Below are positions 1-7,346 of a stretch of DNA of 50,565 nt, piece after piece. Every line of letters begins with the position of its first letter. Within the stretch, counting starts at the first letter, position 1. A program made the position numbers and the translations under genes. Location of the stretch: contig WGCA01000059.1 in assembly GCA_015494065.1 (NCBI GenBank), positions 1 to 50,565 of the forward strand, written 5' to 3'. This DNA is from Thermodesulfobacteriaceae bacterium. GTDB lineage: Bacteria; Desulfobacterota; Thermodesulfobacteria; Thermodesulfobacteriales; Thermodesulfatatoraceae. The notes under the pieces were generated by a model. The model was not told the DNA's origin. It did not search any database and saw only the letters and a program-made list of their open reading frames with translations.

Positions 1-96
1 AATTTCTCCTGGGGCAAGGGAGAAACTTACCTGATCAAGGGCACGCATCCCGCCGAAGGACTTTTCTAGGTCTCTGACTTCTAGGATGGCTTCCAT
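1..96 (-). CDS. ABC transporter ATP-binding protein, N-terminal fragment
   Basis: The gene starts at an ATG (complement of 94-96) and runs off the left edge, leaving 32 codons. The visible peptide contains VRDLEKSFGGMRALDQVSF followed by a PGE turn. This is the first beta-strand of an ABC nucleotide-binding domain just before the Walker A loop. The FGGMRAL stretch resembles LivG/LptB-type ATPases, but the Walker, signature and H-loop motifs lie outside the window, so substrate and exact family cannot be assigned. No strong Shine-Dalgarno is visible. The neighbouring tRNA-Gln gene on the same strand ends 15 bases upstream. Confidence 0.75.
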   Translation of the reverse strand, partial: MEAILEVRDLEKSFGGMRALDQVSFSLAPGEI

Positions 97-110
97 AAGA
101 GAGGGATAGC

Positions 111-185
111 TGGATCCCGGGGGTGGACTCGAACCACCACCGTGGGGGCCAAAACCCCATGTCCTGCCGATTAGACGACCCGGGA
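111..185 (-). tRNA. tRNA-Gln(TTG)
   Basis: Read on the minus strand, a full cloverleaf can be drawn. The acceptor stem is TCCCGGG/CCCGGGA with discriminator T and an encoded CCA. The anticodon stem TGGGG/CCCCA holds loop TTTTGGC, giving anticodon TTG (reads CAA, Gln). The T arm is GGTGG-TTCGAGT-CCACC. The fold was done by hand. Confidence 0.9.
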
Positions 186-194
186 TCTGTCCTT

Positions 195-222
195 AAGATA
201 ACGGGGTTTGCCAAGCTTGCAA
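195..222 (-). promoter_or_regulatory. Promoter of tRNA-Gln
   Basis: On the minus strand, TTGCAA (217-222) and TATCTT (195-200) are separated by 16 bases and lie about 10 bases upstream of the tRNA 5' end. This fits a sigma-70-type promoter. It starts directly after the stop codon of the upstream HDOD gene. Confidence 0.55.
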
Positions 223-223
223 G

Positions 224-1078
224 CTATAGGAATACCTGGGCCAGTTCTTGGGCTTCTTTTCGGGCCTTTTGCAACATTTTAAGGAGCATGTCTGGCGGAA
301 GCTGGTATTTAACACGGGCCTCTTCGATGATGATCTCAGTCTCCAGGTTTTCTTTTTCTTCCCCCGCAGGGTAGCGCAGGTGCGAGGCCAGATAGACGGC
401 AGGTTCTACGCTTGAGCTGTGATGAGAAGAGATGGCCTGGGTCAAGTATTCCGGAAGTTCCCATTCTTCCGCCATGAGCCCTCCTATTTCCTGGTGGTCA
501 AAGCCGAAATTTTCTTTTTCTAAGGTGACGATATCCACTTCCGGGTCCTGGTTCCAGGTCTCTAGGGTGGGGCAGTACAGGTGCTCTTTGAGGTGCAAAA
601 TTACCGGGATGGCCATATCTTGTAGAAGGCCGGCGCTGAAGGCCTCCACTTTCGAATTGGGATGAAGCACCTGGGCCACCTGACGGGCAAAACTGCCGCG
701 GGTGGCAGCCGTCACCCAAAAATTGGTCAGTTCCAGGCAGGGGGCCTTAAACCGGGGCAGGCTTTGGTTCACCGCTAGAGGCAAAATGAGGGCCTCAAGC
801 CTGGCCCGCCCTAAGAGGGCTACCGCGTGTTCGATGTTTGAGACCTTGCGGGGCAGGCCAAAAGCGGCGGAGTTTACCGTCTTTAAAACCCGGACGTGGA
901 TGCCCGGGTCAAGGGCTAGACGTCTGGCGATTTCGTGGGTGGGGGTGTTGGGGTCACGGATAGCCTCAAGGGCCAGGATAGCTGCCTTGGGGAAATAGGG
1001 AAGTTCGTAACCTTCAAGGATGTTTTTTAGTTGTTGTCGTGGGTCTTTTTTTCTTTTGAGAAAGCTTAAAAGGCCCAT
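224..1078 (-). CDS. HDOD domain protein
   Basis: A 284-residue protein starting at MGLLSFLKRKKD. This ATG overlaps the stop of the upstream channel gene by one base (TGATG), so the longer open frame to 1159 is not needed. Residues about 20-210 form an HDOD domain, a non-catalytic relative of HD phosphohydrolases, recognisable from the early LDPGIHVRVLKTVNSAAFG stretch and the following VSNIEHAVALLG. In this family the domain serves signal-transduction or regulatory roles and the protein is cytoplasmic. It is probably translationally coupled to the potassium-channel gene. The specific partner is unknown. Confidence 0.8.
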   Translation of the reverse strand: MGLLSFLKRKKDPRQQLKNILEGYELPYFPKAAILALEAIRDPNTPTHEIARRLALDPGIHVRVLKTVNSAAFGLPRKVSNIEHAVALLGRARLEALILPLAVNQSLPRFKAPCLELTNFWVTAATRGSFARQVAQVLHPNSKVEAFSAGLLQDMAIPVILHLKEHLYCPTLETWNQDPEVDIVTLEKENFGFDHQEIGGLMAEEWELPEYLTQAISSHHSSSVEPAVYLASHLRYPAGEEKENLETEIIIEEARVKYQLPPDMLLKMLQKARKEAQELAQVFL

Positions 1079-2034
1079 CAGTCTGCCCTCCTGGCTAGGC
1101 GATTGGTAAAGATGGCCAAAAGGCCACCAAGCATTACGTAACCGGTAATCACTTCGCAAATGGCCACTATCTGGCCGGGCATGGAATTAGGGATCACGTC
1201 TCCGTAACCAAGGGTGGTAAGGGTTACCACGCTGTAATAAAGGGGAGAAAGCGGGGTGGGATATTTACCGTAGTCCACTCCGATTAGATGATAAAGGCCA
1301 GCGAAAAACAGGACCTGAAGCAGGATTAAGAAACACCAGCGTTTTAGGCTTCGACCACAGTCTGAGGTGAGCCACCAGAGGTAATAAAGAACCTTGGCCC
1401 ACCTGCCCTGTTGGCGAAACTCTTCGAGATAATTTTCGTCAAGGATATGCCGCCTGACGAGGTAGGCCCCGGCGAAGTTGATGTCGCGGATGTCGGTACC
1501 GATCCAGTTGGCCGTTTGATATCCCCTTAACATGCGCAGATGAGCTCCCCGGAGGTCGGCGTCGCGGAAACTGGCCTGGGAGACGTCAGCCAGGTTGAGG
1601 TGCGCCTCCCGGAGATCAGCGGCGGAAAAGTCGGCCCTTTTAAGGAGGGCCTCCCGGAACCGGGCCTCCCTCAGGTCGGCACACCGCAAGTCAGCCCCTT
1701 CCAAGTTGGCCTTGGTAAAGGTGGCGTAGCGGAGTCTGGCGTTAAAAAGCTTGGCTCCTTTGAGGTTGGCCATGCCAAAGCCAGCGGCTTCGGCCCTTGC
1801 CCCTTCGAGGTTGGCGCCTTCAAGGTCCGCCCCGGTAAAATCTGCTCCGGAAAGATCAGCGCCTACCAGGACGGTGCCCCGGAGCTTGGCCCTGAAAAAT
1901 TTGGCCTTCTTTAAATTGGCCCCACTTAAGTCCTCTCCTGAAAGGTCTTTTCCGGAAAAATCAAGGCCTTCCAGGGAGAAATCCTGGTCTTTCTGGTTTT
2001 CTTTGGGTTCCCAGGCACAATAAAGTTTGCTCAA
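1078..2034 (-). CDS. Pentapeptide-repeat protein fused to a two-helix potassium channel
   Basis: The N-terminal ~170 residues are tandem A(D/N)LxG-type pentapeptide repeats, which form a right-handed beta-helix. The C-terminus has a membrane helix (CFLILLQVLFFAGLYHLIG), a pore loop with the potassium selectivity filter TLTTLGYGDVIP, and a second helix (IVAICEVITGYVMLGGLLA). This is an Ion_trans_2 pore with a cytoplasmic repeat domain in place of the usual RCK sensor. I chose the TTG start at 2034 because GGAGG lies five bases upstream, giving 318 aa. An ATG at 2091 and a TTG at 2151 are in frame but lack such a site. The stop overlaps the HDOD gene start. The repeats give long misleading antisense frames. 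Confidence 0.8.
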   Translation of the reverse strand: MSKLYCAWEPKENQKDQDFSLEGLDFSGKDLSGEDLSGANLKKAKFFRAKLRGTVLVGADLSGADFTGADLEGANLEGARAEAAGFGMANLKGAKLFNARLRYATFTKANLEGADLRCADLREARFREALLKRADFSAADLREAHLNLADVSQASFRDADLRGAHLRMLRGYQTANWIGTDIRDINFAGAYLVRRHILDENYLEEFRQQGRWAKVLYYLWWLTSDCGRSLKRWCFLILLQVLFFAGLYHLIGVDYGKYPTPLSPLYYSVVTLTTLGYGDVIPNSMPGQIVAICEVITGYVMLGGLLAIFTNRLARRAD

Positions 2035-2111
2035 AGGGGCCTCCTTCCGGGTTTTACCCCTTTTTAGATCGGTATTCTGGTTAAAAACCATAATTTTTGC
2101 GGAAGGTGCGA

Positions 2112-2140
2112 GTTGACACCTACTAAATAGGTATGTTAAC
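2112..2140. promoter_or_regulatory. Operator-like palindrome upstream of porGDAB
   Basis: Core inverted repeat ACCTA-CTAAA-TAGGT (2118-2132), flanked by GTTGAC and GTTAAC, which also nearly mirror each other. It sits in the 142-bp divergent gap between the channel gene and the por operon. A TTGACA is embedded in it (2113-2118), but no -10 box at normal spacing is convincing, so binding-site function is inference. Confidence 0.3.
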
Positions 2141-2176
2141 GGAAAGACCAACTAGAAATTTTCAAGGAGAGGTCAG

Positions 2177-2728
2177 ATGATCGAGATCAGACTCCATGGC
2201 CGGGGTGGTCAGGGTGCCGTTACTTCTGCGGAATTGATTGCTATTTCGGCTATCAATCAGGATAAATACGCGCAGGCCTTTCCTAGCTTCGGGCCGGAAC
2301 GGCGGGGCGCACCGGTAATGGCTTTCGTGCGGTTGAGTGATGAAAGGATCCGGTTGCGGGAAAAGGTTTATCACCCTGACATCGTGGTGGTGCTTGATCC
2401 CTCTCTGCCCACCATCGTAAAGGTAACCGACGGATTGAAAGAAGACGGTTGGGTAATCCTCAACTCTCACAAAGACGAAAAGACCCTCCGGGAAATGCTC
2501 GGGGGGTATCAGGGTAAGATGGCGGTGGTGGACGCGACCAAAATTGCGCTTGAGGTCTTGGGGCTGCCCATCACCAACACCACCATGCTGGGGGCCTTTC
2601 TCAAGGCTACCGGTCTGGTAGACCGCAAATATCTCGAAGAGGCCCTGGAGCACCGTTTTGGCCGTCTGGCCGAGAAGAACAAGGCCGCCATGGCTCGGGC
2701 CCTTGAAGAGACCAAACTTTATACCTAA
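2177..2728 (+). CDS. porG: Pyruvate:ferredoxin oxidoreductase, gamma subunit
   Basis: This 183-residue protein has the 2-oxoacid:acceptor oxidoreductase gamma fold. It opens with IEIRLHGRGGQGAVTSAEL, the conserved glycine-rich CoA-binding entry of the family, followed by FPSFGPERRGAPV. The ATG follows AAGGAGAGG at a good distance. It is the first gene of a four-gene operon (gamma, delta, alpha, beta), the arrangement of archaeal-type PorGDAB. The complex interconverts pyruvate and CoA with acetyl-CoA and CO2 using ferredoxin. In an anaerobe it may work in either direction. The next gene starts 10 bases downstream. Confidence 0.92.
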   Translation: MIEIRLHGRGGQGAVTSAELIAISAINQDKYAQAFPSFGPERRGAPVMAFVRLSDERIRLREKVYHPDIVVVLDPSLPTIVKVTDGLKEDGWVILNSHKDEKTLREMLGGYQGKMAVVDATKIALEVLGLPITNTTMLGAFLKATGLVDRKYLEEALEHRFGRLAEKNKAAMARALEETKLYT

Positions 2729-2738
2729 GGAGTAAGCG

Positions 2739-3035
2739 ATGGGTAAAGACCAAGGGATGATGCCCTGGAAGGAAGTACCTTTTGGGCTTTATATTTTGGA
2801 ACCTGGCAATAGTGCTGAGTTTAAGACGGGTAATTGGCGCTCCCTTCGTCCGGTCCTAGACCGGGAAAAGTGCGTGAAGTGCGGGACGTGTTATATCATG
2901 TGCCCGGATATGTGTTACGATCAGCAGGACGAAGAGGGCTATTACCTGGTTAACCTCTTTTATTGTAAGGGTTGCGGGATTTGCGCCGCGGTCTGCCCGA
3001 AAAACGCTATCGAAATGGTCATAGAGGAGGTTTAA
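2739..3035 (+). CDS. porD: Pyruvate:ferredoxin oxidoreductase, delta subunit (2x4Fe-4S)
   Basis: A small 98-residue ferredoxin-like subunit. Two [4Fe-4S] motifs are visible: CVKCGTCYIMCP and CKGCGICAAVCP. They carry electrons from the TPP site of the beta subunit to external ferredoxin. An AAGGAG site precedes the chosen ATG. Internal methionines at residues 7 and 8 are possible alternatives. It lies between the gamma and alpha genes and is separated from the alpha start by only two bases. Confidence 0.92.
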   Translation: MGKDQGMMPWKEVPFGLYILEPGNSAEFKTGNWRSLRPVLDREKCVKCGTCYIMCPDMCYDQQDEEGYYLVNLFYCKGCGICAAVCPKNAIEMVIEEV

Positions 3036-3037
3036 AC

Positions 3038-4216
3038 ATGGGTAAGAAAGTGGCCAAAGAAGTATCCATAGCCATTGCAGACGCAGTCAAACTGGCCCGG
3101 GCAGAGGTCATCGCGGCCTATCCCATCACCCCGCAAACCCACATCGTCGAACATTTGAGCGAATTGGTCGCCAACGGGGAACTGGACGCCGAGTACATTA
3201 CCGTGGAATCAGAGCATTCGGCCATCAGTGCCTCGCTGGGGGCAGTGGCCACCGGGGCCCGCACCTTTACCTCCACCTCTTCCCAGGGGTTGGCCCTGAT
3301 GCACGAGATCCTCTTTATCGCCCCGGCCTTGAGGCTTCCGGTGGTAATGGTGGTGGCCAACCGGGCCCTTTCGGCCCCCATCAGTATCTGGAACGACCAT
3401 AGCGACATCATGGCCCAGCGGGATATCGGCTGGATCCAGCTTTGGGCGGAAAATGGCCAAGAGGCGGTGGATCTGGTGATCCAGGCCTTTCGGATTGCCG
3501 AAGACCGCAACGTGATGTTCCCCACCATCGTAAATATCGACGGTTTTACCCTCTCCCACGTGATTGAACCCGTAATTCTCCCGGAGCAGGAAGAGGTAGA
3601 CGCCTTCTTGCCGCCTTTTAGGCCCAAATATAAGCTTGACCCGCGCAAGCCTTTGACCATGGGCCCGGTAGGGGTGCCTGAGATCTATTTTGAGGCCAAG
3701 AAGGCCCAGGACGAAGCCTTTAAAAATAGCCGTAAGGTCATTTTGCGGGTATGGAAAGACTGGGCCAACCGGTTTGGCCGGGAGTATCATCCGGTTGAGA
3801 CTTACCGCCTGGAAGACGCCGAGATCGCCCTCTTGATTAACGGGAGTCTGGCGGAGACGGCGATGACGGCGGTGGACAAGATGCGGGAGCAAGGCAAGAA
3901 GGTGGGGCTGATCCGCTTTCGCCTCTGGCGGCCTTTCCCTATCCAGGAATTTCGCAAAGCAGTGGCTGGGCTTAAGGTCCTTGGGGTGATAGACCGGGCG
4001 CTAACTCCTGGCGGCGTGGGTGGTCCGCTGGGTACGGAAGTGCGGGCGGCCCTTTATAACGCAGCGCGGCGTCCGCGGGTAGTGAATTTTATCGCCGGTC
4101 TGGGTGGTAGAGACATCACGGTAGAAGATTTTGAAGAAATGGCTGACCGGGCTGCTTTCTATATGAAGAAGCGGCCTAAAGAAGCTTACGAAACGATAGG
4201 GGTGCGGGAGTCATGA
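3038..4216 (+). CDS. porA: Pyruvate:ferredoxin oxidoreductase, alpha subunit
   Basis: A 392-residue alpha subunit starting at MGKKVAKEV, directly after a GAGGAGG site. The frame extends further upstream, but that would overlap porD. Family motifs visible are AAYPITPQTHIVEHLSE near the N-terminus, the VESEHSAISASLGA stretch and SSQGLALMHEIL. These are closer to pyruvate synthase alpha subunits than to the 2-oxoglutarate type; a 2-ketoisovalerate enzyme (Vor) cannot be excluded by eye. The stop overlaps the porB start (ATGA), suggesting coupled translation of the two catalytic subunits. Confidence 0.92.
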   Translation: MGKKVAKEVSIAIADAVKLARAEVIAAYPITPQTHIVEHLSELVANGELDAEYITVESEHSAISASLGAVATGARTFTSTSSQGLALMHEILFIAPALRLPVVMVVANRALSAPISIWNDHSDIMAQRDIGWIQLWAENGQEAVDLVIQAFRIAEDRNVMFPTIVNIDGFTLSHVIEPVILPEQEEVDAFLPPFRPKYKLDPRKPLTMGPVGVPEIYFEAKKAQDEAFKNSRKVILRVWKDWANRFGREYHPVETYRLEDAEIALLINGSLAETAMTAVDKMREQGKKVGLIRFRLWRPFPIQEFRKAVAGLKVLGVIDRALTPGGVGGPLGTEVRAALYNAARRPRVVNFIAGLGGRDITVEDFEEMADRAAFYMKKRPKEAYETIGVRES

Positions 4217-5151
4217 TACCAGAACTTACAAAATTCAAGGGTTTTTCCGTCAAAAATTTACCAAAAGAAGAGCCGTTAGCCCCGGGACACCGGGCGTGTC
4301 AGGGCTGCGGGGAGGTTTTGGCCCTCCGGATGGCCATGAAGGCTTTGGGCACCGACGTGATCGTCTGTAACGCCACGGGTTGTATGGAGATCGTCACCTC
4401 ACCCTTTCCGCATACTTCCTGGCGGGTGCCCTGGATCCACATCGCCTTTGAAAATGCGGCGGCGGTGGCTTCAGGGGTGGAAGCGGCCCTTAAAGTGCTT
4501 AAGCGCCACGGCCGTTTCCCCAAAAACAGACACGTGGACGTGGTGGCGGTGGCAGGAGACGGTGGTACTGCCGATATCGGTCTCCAGGCCCTTTCCGGGG
4601 CCTTAGAGCGTGGGCACGATTTTGTCTATATCTGTCTGGATAACGAGGCTTACATGAATACCGGGGTGCAACGTTCAAGCTGTACCCCCTTTGGCGCCAT
4701 GACCACTACGAGCCCCCCGGGGTCGCGGTCCATCGGCCAGATGACCTGGAAGAAAAACGTGCCCCAGATCGCGGTGGCCCACGGTATTCCCTACGTGGCC
4801 ACGGCGAGCCCGGCCTTTTTCCTTGACTTGATGAATAAGGTCAAAAAGGCGGCCTTGGTGAAAGGGCCGGCTTACGTACATATTTATGCGCCGTGTCCTA
4901 CCGGCTGGGGGACCAAAGGGGAAGATTCGATCAAACTGGCCCGCCTGGCGGTGGATACTAAGATCTTCCCCCTTTACGAAGTGATCGAGGGCAAATATTA
5001 CATCACGCGCAAGATCACCAAGCCCAAGCCGGTGGAGGAATATCTTAAGGCGCAGCGGCGTTTTCGTCATTTGACCCCGGAGATCATCGAGGAGATCCAA
5101 CGGCGAGTCGACGCAGAGTACGAGCGCTTGCTGAAGCTGGCCGAGCTCTAA
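4213..5151 (+). CDS. porB: Pyruvate:ferredoxin oxidoreductase, beta subunit (TPP-binding)
   Basis: This 312-residue subunit binds thiamine diphosphate and an iron-sulfur cluster. Visible motifs are GHRACQGCGEVLALR (first cluster cysteines), CNATGCMEIV, and the TPP/Mg motif AVAGDGGTADIG followed by CLDNEAYMNTG. PHTSWRVPWIH is typical of PorB. It is the last gene of porGDAB and overlaps porA by four bases. The transcript probably ends before the tRNA-Gly gene, which has its own promoter starting four bases downstream. Confidence 0.92.
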   Translation: MIPELTKFKGFSVKNLPKEEPLAPGHRACQGCGEVLALRMAMKALGTDVIVCNATGCMEIVTSPFPHTSWRVPWIHIAFENAAAVASGVEAALKVLKRHGRFPKNRHVDVVAVAGDGGTADIGLQALSGALERGHDFVYICLDNEAYMNTGVQRSSCTPFGAMTTTSPPGSRSIGQMTWKKNVPQIAVAHGIPYVATASPAFFLDLMNKVKKAALVKGPAYVHIYAPCPTGWGTKGEDSIKLARLAVDTKIFPLYEVIEGKYYITRKITKPKPVEEYLKAQRRFRHLTPEIIEEIQRRVDAEYERLLKLAEL

Positions 5152-5154
5152 TCC

Positions 5155-5183
5155 TTGACAGACCAAAACGAGCTCGTTATTTA
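5155..5183 (+). promoter_or_regulatory. Promoter of tRNA-Gly
   Basis: A perfect TTGACA (5155-5160), a 17-base spacer and TATTTA (5178-5183) end 11 bases before the tRNA-Gly 5' end. This is a strong sigma-70-type promoter placed just after the porB stop codon. Confidence 0.7.
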
Positions 5184-5194
5184 ATTATCTGCGA

Positions 5195-5270
5195 GCGGGA
5201 GTAGCTCAGTTGGTAGAGCGCCACCTTGCCAAGGTGGATGTCGCGGGTTCAAGTCCCGTCTCCCGCTCCA
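5195..5270 (+). tRNA. tRNA-Gly(GCC)
   Basis: The acceptor stem GCGGGAG/CTCCCGC has discriminator T and encoded CCA. The anticodon stem CCACC/GGTGG holds loop TTGCCAA, giving anticodon GCC (Gly). The T arm is GCGGG-TTCAAGT-CCCGT. A run of seven T follows at once and may end transcription. Confidence 0.95.
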
Positions 5271-5275
5271 TTTTT

Positions 5276-6040
5276 TTATTTGGAAATCAGCTCTTTAAAC
5301 CTTAAGGCGTCTTCCTTCATGTAGACGTTGTTGAAGAGGACGACGATTTCTCCGGCCCGGGCTTCAAAAAGCATTTCCTTAAGTTTAAGTAGGTCTTCAT
5401 CCGTGTACCGGTATCTGTAATTTAGCTTCCCCCGTGCGTCTTTTTGGCCGTGCAGTCTCAGGTAGAGAAAAGGAAGGCCCGGAAAGAAGGTCTCCCTTAA
5501 ATTTTCTTCAAGCAAGGGGTCGAAGACCGGGATCACCCCTTGGCGAGAGGCCTCCTTAAGGAGGGACAAATCTTCCCACCTAATCTCTAACCCGAGCCTG
5601 GTCGGAACTCTTTTAAAGGCCTCCTTGAAGAAGGGGAGGACCTGTTCTCTCTCCTCCCGGCAGGCGGTAGGGAGCTGGAAGAGGATTAAATCAGCGCCTA
5701 GGCTCTTGGCCAATTCCGCCGTGGTCTTTAACTGTTTTTCGGTAAAAGAGTTCCATTTCAGGCACCCTACTAGCCCCTTTAACTGGGCTCGCTCCTCAGG
5801 GCCAAATTCTGAACGCTTCCAGGTAGGGGAGCGCAGGGGGTGGGTGAAGAGCTGGTGGGCCTTTAAAGAGATAAAGGCCCCCTTTTCCTTGGCGGATAAG
5901 AGGTGTTTTTGCCAATTTTTGACCTGCCGGTCCGTGGGGAACCGGTAAAAAGTGCTGTTTATTTCAAGGGCATCAAAGAGCAGGAAGAACTTGGCCCAGG
6001 AGACCACCTGGCCGCAGGTTCCCACCCGGATTTTTTTCAT
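5276..6040 (-). CDS. DUF72 (YecE-like) family protein
   Basis: A 254-residue DUF72 protein, a TIM-barrel-like family of unknown biochemical activity. Family hallmarks are the N-terminal IRVGTCG, the LEINSTFYRFPT block, FISLKAHQLFTHP, and the late YLRLHGQKDARGKLNYRY and VVLFNNVYMKEDA segments, which correspond to the family's LHG and F-NN-A elements. The length is typical. The gene is divergent from dtd with 47 bases between starts. Function is not known. Confidence 0.85.
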   Translation of the reverse strand: MKKIRVGTCGQVVSWAKFFLLFDALEINSTFYRFPTDRQVKNWQKHLLSAKEKGAFISLKAHQLFTHPLRSPTWKRSEFGPEERAQLKGLVGCLKWNSFTEKQLKTTAELAKSLGADLILFQLPTACREEREQVLPFFKEAFKRVPTRLGLEIRWEDLSLLKEASRQGVIPVFDPLLEENLRETFFPGLPFLYLRLHGQKDARGKLNYRYRYTDEDLLKLKEMLFEARAGEIVVLFNNVYMKEDALRFKELISK

Positions 6041-6087
6041 CTTTACCCCCTGACAAAGGCCTTTTTTAAAGTAAGATAAGGGCCGCG

Positions 6088-6537
6088 ATGAGGGCTGTCA
6101 TTCAGCGGGTCAAAGAGGCCAAAGTGGTGGTAGCAGGGGAGGAAGTGGCCCGGATAGGGAAGGGGTTATTGGTGCTTTTGGGTATAAGCAGGGAAGACGG
6201 CCAGGAAGACGTGGCCTATATGGCCCGCAAGATTACTCATTTGCGCGTTTTTGAAGATGAGCAGGGGAAGATGAACCTCTCTCTTAAGGATACCGGCGGG
6301 GCCGTCCTCCTGGTCTCCAATTTCACCCTTTACGGGGATTGCCGGAAAGGGCATCGTCCTTCTTTTGACAAGGCTGCTCCGCCTGAGATGGCGGAGCAGC
6401 TCTATCTGGCCCTGGCAGAAGAGCTGCGCCAAAACGGTCTTTCGGTGGCTTTGGGTAAATTCCGCGCCAGGATGGAGGTCTTCTTGGTAAACGACGGCCC
6501 GGTGACCTTGTTGCTCGACAGTAAAAAGTGCTTTTAA
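6088..6537 (+). CDS. dtd: D-aminoacyl-tRNA deacylase
   Basis: A 149-residue Dtd, which hydrolyses D-aminoacyl-tRNAs (and glycyl-tRNA-Ala) to keep D-residues out of translation. The start is [13 protein letters not shown]. The catalytic-pocket motif is VSNFTLYGD (canonical form SQFTLYAD) and the second signature is VNDGPVT near the C-terminus. Length is normal. The next gene begins two bases after its stop, so they are probably co-transcribed. No strong Shine-Dalgarno is visible. A second likely tRNA-proofreading factor is encoded at 18.3-18.7 kb. Confidence 0.93.
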   Translation: MRAVIQRVKEAKVVVAGEEVARIGKGLLVLLGISREDGQEDVAYMARKITHLRVFEDEQGKMNLSLKDTGGAVLLVSNFTLYGDCRKGHRPSFDKAAPPEMAEQLYLALAEELRQNGLSVALGKFRARMEVFLVNDGPVTLLLDSKKCF

Positions 6538-6539
6538 CG

Positions 6540-7346
6540 ATGGAGTTTAGAAACGGTCCGGTTCAGTATCTTCATGTCAAGTTAGCGGCCTCTGGCTTTG
6601 ACGAAAAAAATTTTGCGCACCCGGCCCTGGTCTCGGTACGGCGGGAAGATGATAAGGTGCTGCTCATCTTCTCGCCGGAGAATATAAACGAGATCCTGCG
6701 GGCTATACTAGACTATGCGCCAACCGTAGACGTTTTGGAAACCGGGCTTTACCCCACTCCAGGTCCTACTTCTGGTTATCGTTTGAAGTACGGTCGCCTA
6801 AGTATCGTCTGTCCCGGGGGAGGAATAAAGCCCCTTGCCGATGACATCGTCCTGGAAACCGATTTTTCCTTTGGCAGCGGTTTTCACCCCACCACCAAGT
6901 TGTCAGTCCTCCTTCTTGAGGAGCTTTACGCCCAGCAGCCCGCAAGCGTCGTCTTTGATTTGGGGACGGGAAGCGGCGTGCTGGCCCTTTGTGCGGCCAA
7001 ACTGGGGGCAAGGCAGATCCTGGCGGCGGATATTGACGAGAGGGCCGTTTGGGAGGCCCGGAAAAACGTGCTCCGTAACGCCTATCAGGACCGCATTTTA
7101 GTGGTCAAAGGGACCCTTTCCTGCGCCAGGCCGAATTTCTTTGACCTCCTTTTGGCCAACCTCACCATCGGTACCATTCTGACGCTGGGGCCTTCTTTGG
7201 CCGGGGTGCTCAAACCAAAGGGAGCAATGATCCTTTCTGGTTTTACTAAAGGGCAGGTAAACGAGGTGGCAGCCCTCTTTCCCGGGGTCCAGCTGCGCAA
7301 AACCCTGGTGGAAGAAGGTTGGGCCGCCGTCTGGTTGGCCTTTTAG
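6540..7346 (+). CDS. prmA: PrmA-like methyltransferase (ribosomal protein L11 methyltransferase family)
   Basis: A 268-residue class I SAM-dependent methyltransferase. The sequence FGSGFHPTT followed by VFDLGTGSGVLALCAAKLGA (SAM motif I, about residues 139-155) and ADIDERAVWEARKN (motif II) is the PrmA pattern, and motif IV reads LLANLT. PrmA methylates L11 on several residues. The N-terminal domain is divergent and shorter than in E. coli, so the substrate is inferred. I chose the ATG at 6540; a GTG at 6528 is also in frame. Its stop overlaps the convergent osmolyte-synthase gene by three bases. Confidence 0.8.
   Translation: MEFRNGPVQYLHVKLAASGFDEKNFAHPALVSVRREDDKVLLIFSPENINEILRAILDYAPTVDVLETGLYPTPGPTSGYRLKYGRLSIVCPGGGIKPLADDIVLETDFSFGSGFHPTTKLSVLLLEELYAQQPASVVFDLGTGSGVLALCAAKLGARQILAADIDERAVWEARKNVLRNAYQDRILVVKGTLSCARPNFFDLLLANLTIGTILTLGPSLAGVLKPKGAMILSGFTKGQVNEVAALFPGVQLRKTLVEEGWAAVWLAF

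Noticed and set aside
1540-2023. Two plus-strand frames of 90-124 codons
   Set aside because: They are antisense to the pentapeptide repeats, whose periodic codons keep the opposite strand open. Their proteins are low-complexity and have no ribosome-binding site.
5271-5277. T-run after tRNA-Gly as a separate terminator
   Set aside because: There is no stem-loop apart from the tRNA itself, so I only note it in the tRNA entry.
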